Part shown: positions 59,175 to 64,000 of the stretch, piece by piece
How positions within the stretch are numbered: position 1 is the first letter of the stretch
Layout: each line of letters starts with the position of its first letter
Source of the DNA: Leptospira gomenensis
Lineage (GTDB): Bacteria; Spirochaetota; Leptospiria; Leptospirales; Leptospiraceae
Length of the DNA stretch: 64,000 bases
Assembly (NCBI RefSeq): GCF_004770155.1
Contig: NZ_RQFA01000037.1
Span: 62,001 to 126,000, forward strand
Direction of reading: 5' to 3'
Position numbers and translations under genes: made by a program
Notes under the pieces: generated by a model
Told to the model about the DNA's origin: nothing
Database searches by the model: none
Seen by the model: the letters and a program-made list of their open reading frames with translations, nothing else

Positions 59175-59708
59175 AAGCAATTCGGAGCCGCATTCGTTTT
59201 CGACTGGATGTGCGGGCCGCCGAGAACGTTAGACGAAACCGAGTCTCTCGCATTAAGCCGATGCCCGTTCCGTCAATCCAATTTTTCAAGGTTCGGTTTG
59301 TCGGACCAAACGTCGCCTACGGATGACGACGGTGCGAGAGTTCCCGGACCTTAGGATTTCGGTGAATCATTCGTTTTTTCCGTTTCGCGGGAGTTCCCAC
59401 GATCCTCCGGTATCCCAACTCAATCGCTCGTGCACCCACGGGAGGAGTTCCCACACGTTTTGATCACGGAAACATTCCGGATAACGATCCGCAAGCGACA
59501 CGCACGGCTTGGTCCGAGTCTTCGAGGACCGAGCGGGACTCCGCGAGCCGGAAGTTGCGCGGTCCGCGTGGGAACTCTTACGAAATGCAAACGAACTTCG
59601 TTTCCAGCCCCGCGCGGATGCGGCCGAAACCCGTTTCGCGGGAGTTCCCACGATCCTCCGGTATCCCAACTAAATCGCTCGTGCACCCACGGGGGAGTTC
59701 CCGCACAT
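59175..59708. repeat. Gene-free stretch with two copies of a 70-base repeat carrying the dispersed word
   Basis: About 61 bases starting CCGTTTCGCGGGAGTTCCCAC occur at 59380 and again at 59631, with one substitution. The dispersed word flanks both ends of each copy (59389, 59443, 59640, 59694). Another copy (GCGTGGGAACTCTTACG) is at 59568. The repeats lie 251 bases apart in the same orientation. No gene is called. The minus-strand thiC ends at 59709. Confidence 0.8.
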
Positions 59709-61286
<1,578 letters not shown>

Positions 61287-61427
61287 TTACCGAGGGAAAG
61301 AGAACGAATTGATCAGGAAGGGGAACGCCGAAACTTCGAAACTACGTTAGGAACCATCCGTAAACAAAGGAGTTCCCGCAAATCGCGGAACATCCCTTCG
61401 TGCAAAAAAATTCCCAACTACGATCCG

Positions 61428-61507
61428 TTTTCCTACGCAGGCCTTATCCTGATCAGGTTCCGGGGACTCTCTCAGAGGCTTTGTTTGACAAGCCCCACCC
61501 CCAACGG
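61428..61507 (-). promoter_or_regulatory. TPP riboswitch (THI element) upstream of thiC
   Basis: On the minus strand the segments follow in order: GGGGGTGGGGC, CTGAGAGAG (61475-61467), CCCGGAACCTGATCAGGAT and GCGTAGGAA (61438-61430). These are the conserved parts of the thiamine pyrophosphate aptamer. It lies about 150 bases before the thiC start. The expression platform (61278-61427) has no clear terminator, so control may act on translation. That platform also holds a copy of the dispersed word (GGAGTTCCCGCAAATCGCGG at 61369). Confidence 0.95.
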
Positions 61508-61802
61508 TTTCTGCGTTTAATCTTTTGGATCGCAAATGACTGACAAGTAGAAAACGAAGACGTTCGTTCGGTTGACCAAGTGATTGGAAACGGATACGAT
61601 ACGCACGAACCCAACCCGAACGTTTTCATTTCAAAGGAAGCCGGAAACGTTCCGAATCGAAACTCAAGTTTTCGTCGTTCGATGGAAATCGATCCGATTC
61701 CAAACGTTCCGCACTTTATAACGCTTGTTAGAAAAAGAACGAATACAAAATTTTCTTTTTTTAGAATTTCGGGAACTTTTCAATCTTTTCCGGAAATCCT
61801 GT

Positions 61803-61830
61803 TTGACACGATTCCCCGAGCTTCTAAAGT
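61803..61830 (+). promoter_or_regulatory. Predicted promoter of ompL1
   Basis: TTGACA (61803-61808) and TAAAGT (61825-61830) separated by 16 bases. It lies about 87 bases before the ompL1 start codon. A housekeeping-type promoter would give an RNA leader of about 80 bases. Confidence 0.5.
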
Positions 61831-61916
61831 TTCACCCTGTGTCCGGACTTCCTACAACAAATACATTAGTTCGGATACAGCACAAAACAATCTGAATCGT
61901 GAGTAAGGAGTTATTA

Positions 61917-62807
61917 ATGGTTCGTAACATGAGTAAAGTGTTGCTTGTTCTTGCCGTATTGTCCTCGGCTGCAAGCCTCAGCGCAAAATCTTATGCGTTT
62001 GGAAGTCTTGGTTTGCAGTTCGACCTCGGACAGTTAGGCGGAACGATCACGAAAGACGGTCTGGATGCAGCGAACTACTACCCGGTAACGGCGACCAACG
62101 GTCAACCCGGAACCGCGTCCCGTAGAGCAATCATCGCGGAAAACCGTCTCCAAACTTTGGAAAACACTACGGTCGGTCTGATCAACGTGAAAGCAAACGG
62201 AGCGATGTCCGGTCTCGTTTTATCCGCAGGATACGAACACGAGTTCGGTAAATATTTCTTCGCAAGAGTTGCCGCAAACTATACGAGAAAAATCATGGGT
62301 GGGGATACCGAAGCAAAGGCTTTAGGATTCAAATTCTATGACATTACTTGGGACTATAATGCGGTTCAAATCCCTGTCAACGTAGGGATCAAGGTTTCCG
62401 TAACGGAAGACGCTGCGTTCTATATCGGTGCCGGTGTTCACTACTTCAAGGGTGGATGGAGTCTTGCTGGTTCCAGCCTTTCCGGATTGGTGCACGATCA
62501 AATGGTCACTTTGGGAGTTCCTACAACGATTTCCAATCTTCTTGCGGACGGAACCTCTCCTCCTGCAATTTGGGAAAACACAAGATTCAGTGTTTCCGGA
62601 GTCGCTCCGAACTGGTTAGTCGGTGCACAAGCGAGAGTAACGGAAAAAGGACATGTCTTCTTGGAAGCGGAAACCCTTTTCTCCTACAAATTAGGAACTG
62701 GACACACACAATCTCTGGGTGGAATTTCCAGTTTAGCTCCTTCCCCGTCGTATCCGATCGTATTGGGTGGAACTCAGTACCGCGTAGGTTACAAACACGA
62801 ACTCTAA
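61917..62807 (+). CDS. ompL1: Outer-membrane porin OmpL1
   Basis: 296 residues. Signal peptide of about 22 residues ending SSAASLSA. The mature part starts KSYAFGSLGLQFDLGQLGG and TITKDGLDAANYYP, as in known OmpL1 proteins. Beta-barrel strands alternate with loops; FLEAETLFSYKLGTGHTQSL and the terminal QYRVGYKHEL match OmpL1 endings. OmpL1 is a trimeric surface porin and an adhesin of pathogenic leptospires. SD AAGGAG before ATG 61917; a longer frame from GTG 61899 is not needed. Terminator downstream. It contains GGGAGTTCCTACAACG at 62513. Confidence 0.95.
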   Translation: MVRNMSKVLLVLAVLSSAASLSAKSYAFGSLGLQFDLGQLGGTITKDGLDAANYYPVTATNGQPGTASRRAIIAENRLQTLENTTVGLINVKANGAMSGLVLSAGYEHEFGKYFFARVAANYTRKIMGGDTEAKALGFKFYDITWDYNAVQIPVNVGIKVSVTEDAAFYIGAGVHYFKGGWSLAGSSLSGLVHDQMVTLGVPTTISNLLADGTSPPAIWENTRFSVSGVAPNWLVGAQARVTEKGHVFLEAETLFSYKLGTGHTQSLGGISSLAPSPSYPIVLGGTQYRVGYKHEL

Positions 62808-62831
62808 TTCCTGTTCGTAATCGATCGACTA

Positions 62832-62856
62832 AAGGCTCCTTCGGGAGCCTTTTTTG
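62832..62856 (+). terminator. Rho-independent terminator of ompL1
   Basis: AAAGGCTCC (62832-62840), TTCG loop, GGAGCCTTTTTT (62845-62856). The UUCG tetraloop makes it very stable. Confidence 0.95.
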
Positions 62857-63059
62857 TTTATGGACGGATTCGGAAATTTCCGAAACACCTTGGCGAATTC
62901 GAAATTCGTAACCGGCCTCCCTGATGTTTCCAACCGAATCGAAACTGTTTCGTTCTTCCGTTGGATCACTTGTATTTGTAAATGTAGGATCTCCTCCGTT
63001 TGAGGAAGTTTTTGTTGTAGCTTTCGTTCCCGATCTAGTTTCGTTTCACCCTTAAATTC

Positions 63060-63640
63060 AAAATCCTATTTCGTCGCGGAAATGGGGCTTGCATGCGATC
63101 TCGGAAACACGGATGCAACGATCACCCAAGACGGAAATCGATCCTTCGCAATCCATTTCAGTGGAATCAACCGATCCATGGATCGTCGGAACTTCGGATT
63201 GCAACTCCAACGGAAGGTTCGGAGGAGCGGCCCTCACTTGGAGCCGGGCTTGGTTACTGTTCGGGAGGTTGATGCATTCGCGCAAAAAACGATCCAAATA
63301 CGCAACAACGACACAGCGATCTTTTGGTCGTCAGCGTTCCACGGTTGTCGTTGATCCGTGATCTTTTACGGGACGGGCACAACGGGCCGGATCCGCCCGC
63401 GTTTCGCGAAAACACTCAGTTTAGAATTTCGAATTTGGCGTCGAATTGGCGAATCGGAGCTCAAGCAAGAATTCCCGACAAAGGGCGCGTGTTTCTGGAA
63501 TTAGCAACGAGGATCGCCGACCGCATGATTCCGCTTCCAGTCAATCGGTCGGAACAGCGGCAACTCTTGCCGCAATCCAGGCTTTCCCGATGCAAGGTCG
63601 GAGTTCGTTATATCGGGTCGGATACAAACACGAGTGATAA
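63060..63640 (+). pseudogene. Decayed second copy of ompL1
   Basis: Fragments resembling ompL1 lie in order but in different frames. GLACDLGNTDATITQDGN matches the mature N terminus (GLQFDLGQLGGTITKDG). Then LRDGHNGPDPPAFRENTQFR and ASNWRIGAQARIPDKGRVFL match LADGTSPPAIWENTRF and APNWLVGAQARVTEKGHVFL. A last piece in another frame, SSLYRVGYKHE, matches the C terminus. The signal peptide and about a third of the barrel are lost. It lies 250 bases after intact ompL1 in the same direction, so it is probably an old tandem duplicate. Confidence 0.82.
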
Positions 63641-63645
63641 AAGAG

Positions 63646-63832
63646 GGAGTTCCCACAGATCCAGCGCGCCGACTGGAGCGGTCCATTCCGAAACTTCCTG
63701 CAAAGTGCGGCGTAATCCACGACGAGGAGTTCCCACAATTACCAACCTCCCTGCGTGTTAACGAAAAGTCACTCGACCCAAATCGAGGAGTTCCCGCTTG
63801 CCCGCTTGCCGGGAAATTTAGGTGTTCCTACA
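63646..63832. repeat. Cluster of the dispersed word after the ompL1 pseudogene
   Basis: Copies: GGGAGTTCCCACAGATCC at 63649, GAGGAGTTCCCACAATTACC at 63724, GAGGAGTTCCCGCTTGC at 63784 and TTAGGTGTTCCTACATC at 63819. Same orientation, spaced 75, 60 and 35 bases. No gene in this stretch. Confidence 0.75.
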
Positions 63833-63913
63833 TCACAAAACTACCACGGCGAATCCGATCCGCTTCTACCGACAAAAACGAATTTCGGGAGAAGCGAATC
63901 CGATTCCCTAAAA

Positions 63914-64000
63914 TCAGGGAGCCATTTCGTAGACGTCTTTATGCGAATAAACTTTCGCACAAATACGATCGAAAAGCGCCTCATTTTCCGCGGGTTTGTG
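63914..64000 (-). CDS. 3' end of a minus-strand gene (continues beyond window)
   Basis: The last 28 codons before a TGA at 63916-63914 read like protein: LFDRICAKVYSHKDVYEMAP is the final part. The rest of the gene is past the window end. Too short to assign a family. The codon choice looks normal for this genome. Confidence 0.45.
   Translation of the reverse strand, partial: HKPAENEALFDRICAKVYSHKDVYEMAP

Noticed and set aside
61580..61906. A 108-codon frame before ompL1
   Set aside because: It overlaps the likely ompL1 promoter and has no ribosome-binding site or recognised motif.
63646..63832. Regularly placed short repeats that might be a CRISPR array
   Set aside because: The repeats are only about 12 bases and degenerate, spacing varies from 35 to 75 bases, and there are no cas genes.

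Overview
The window is chromosomal DNA of a Leptospira, most likely a pathogenic-clade species. The evidence is an OmpL1 porin gene with its typical signal peptide, a LruC-domain lipoprotein, DUF1554, DUF1564 and DUF1566 lipoproteins, and many signalling proteins. The DNA has moderate GC, dense genes on both strands and short operons with 4-nt ATGA or GTGA overlaps. No rRNA, tRNA, transposase, phage structural gene or CRISPR array was recognised.

Layout. 0-5 kb: 3' end of a PP2C phosphatase, small membrane proteins, a DsbA-like protein, a TPR protein, and a 2-isopropylmalate synthase behind a leucine leader-peptide attenuator. 5-9 kb: RND exporter plus TetR regulator. 9-13 kb: an AT-richer, gene-poor segment with lipoproteins, an alpha/beta hydrolase and a DUF1564 protein. 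13-28 kb: mostly metabolic genes (thiolase, aldo/keto reductase, TruD, MarR/DoxX unit, GMC oxidoreductase, GNAT, VOC, BaiN-like flavoprotein, pirin) plus a DUF2804-Rof-acyltransferase operon. 28-31 kb: SRPBCC protein and a hybrid GAF histidine kinase. 31-35 kb: an ilvB-ilvN-trpE-trpG operon on the minus strand, behind a valine/leucine leader-peptide attenuator. 35-41 kb: Tpx, a zinc alcohol dehydrogenase with two operator-like repeats, aldehyde dehydrogenase and an HDOD protein. 41-49 kb: LruC-like lipoprotein, NarX/NarL-type two-component pair, and an exosortase next to a VIT-domain membrane protein that ends in a PEP-CTERM-like signal. 48-54 kb (minus): adenylate cyclase, FecR, Fn3-like and DUF1554 operon. 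54-59 kb: a membrane protein pair (one UbiA-like), a CarF/PEDS1-type lipid desaturase, DUF2721, an SDR and an FAH-family protein. 59-64 kb: thiC with a TPP riboswitch, ompL1, and a decayed second ompL1 copy.

How the genes work together. Two amino-acid operons appear to be controlled by classical ribosome-mediated attenuation. For both I can trace a leader peptide rich in the end-product codons, a terminator, and a competing antiterminator. The encoded LeuA lacks the usual C-terminal leucine-sensing domain, so attenuation may be its main leucine control. The exosortase and VIT/PEP-CTERM pair looks like a dedicated one-enzyme, one-substrate surface-processing system.

The strongest non-gene signal is a dispersed short word, consensus RGGAGTTCCYRCAAA (variant TTAGGTGTTCCTACA). 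About 40 copies occur in both orientations. They cluster in gene-free stretches at 1.2, 35.8, 44.4, 59.5 and 63.7 kb and also lie inside genes. One copy supplies the GTG start codon of the MarR gene. A second recurrent signal is the AT-rich palindrome TTAGAATATTCTAA.
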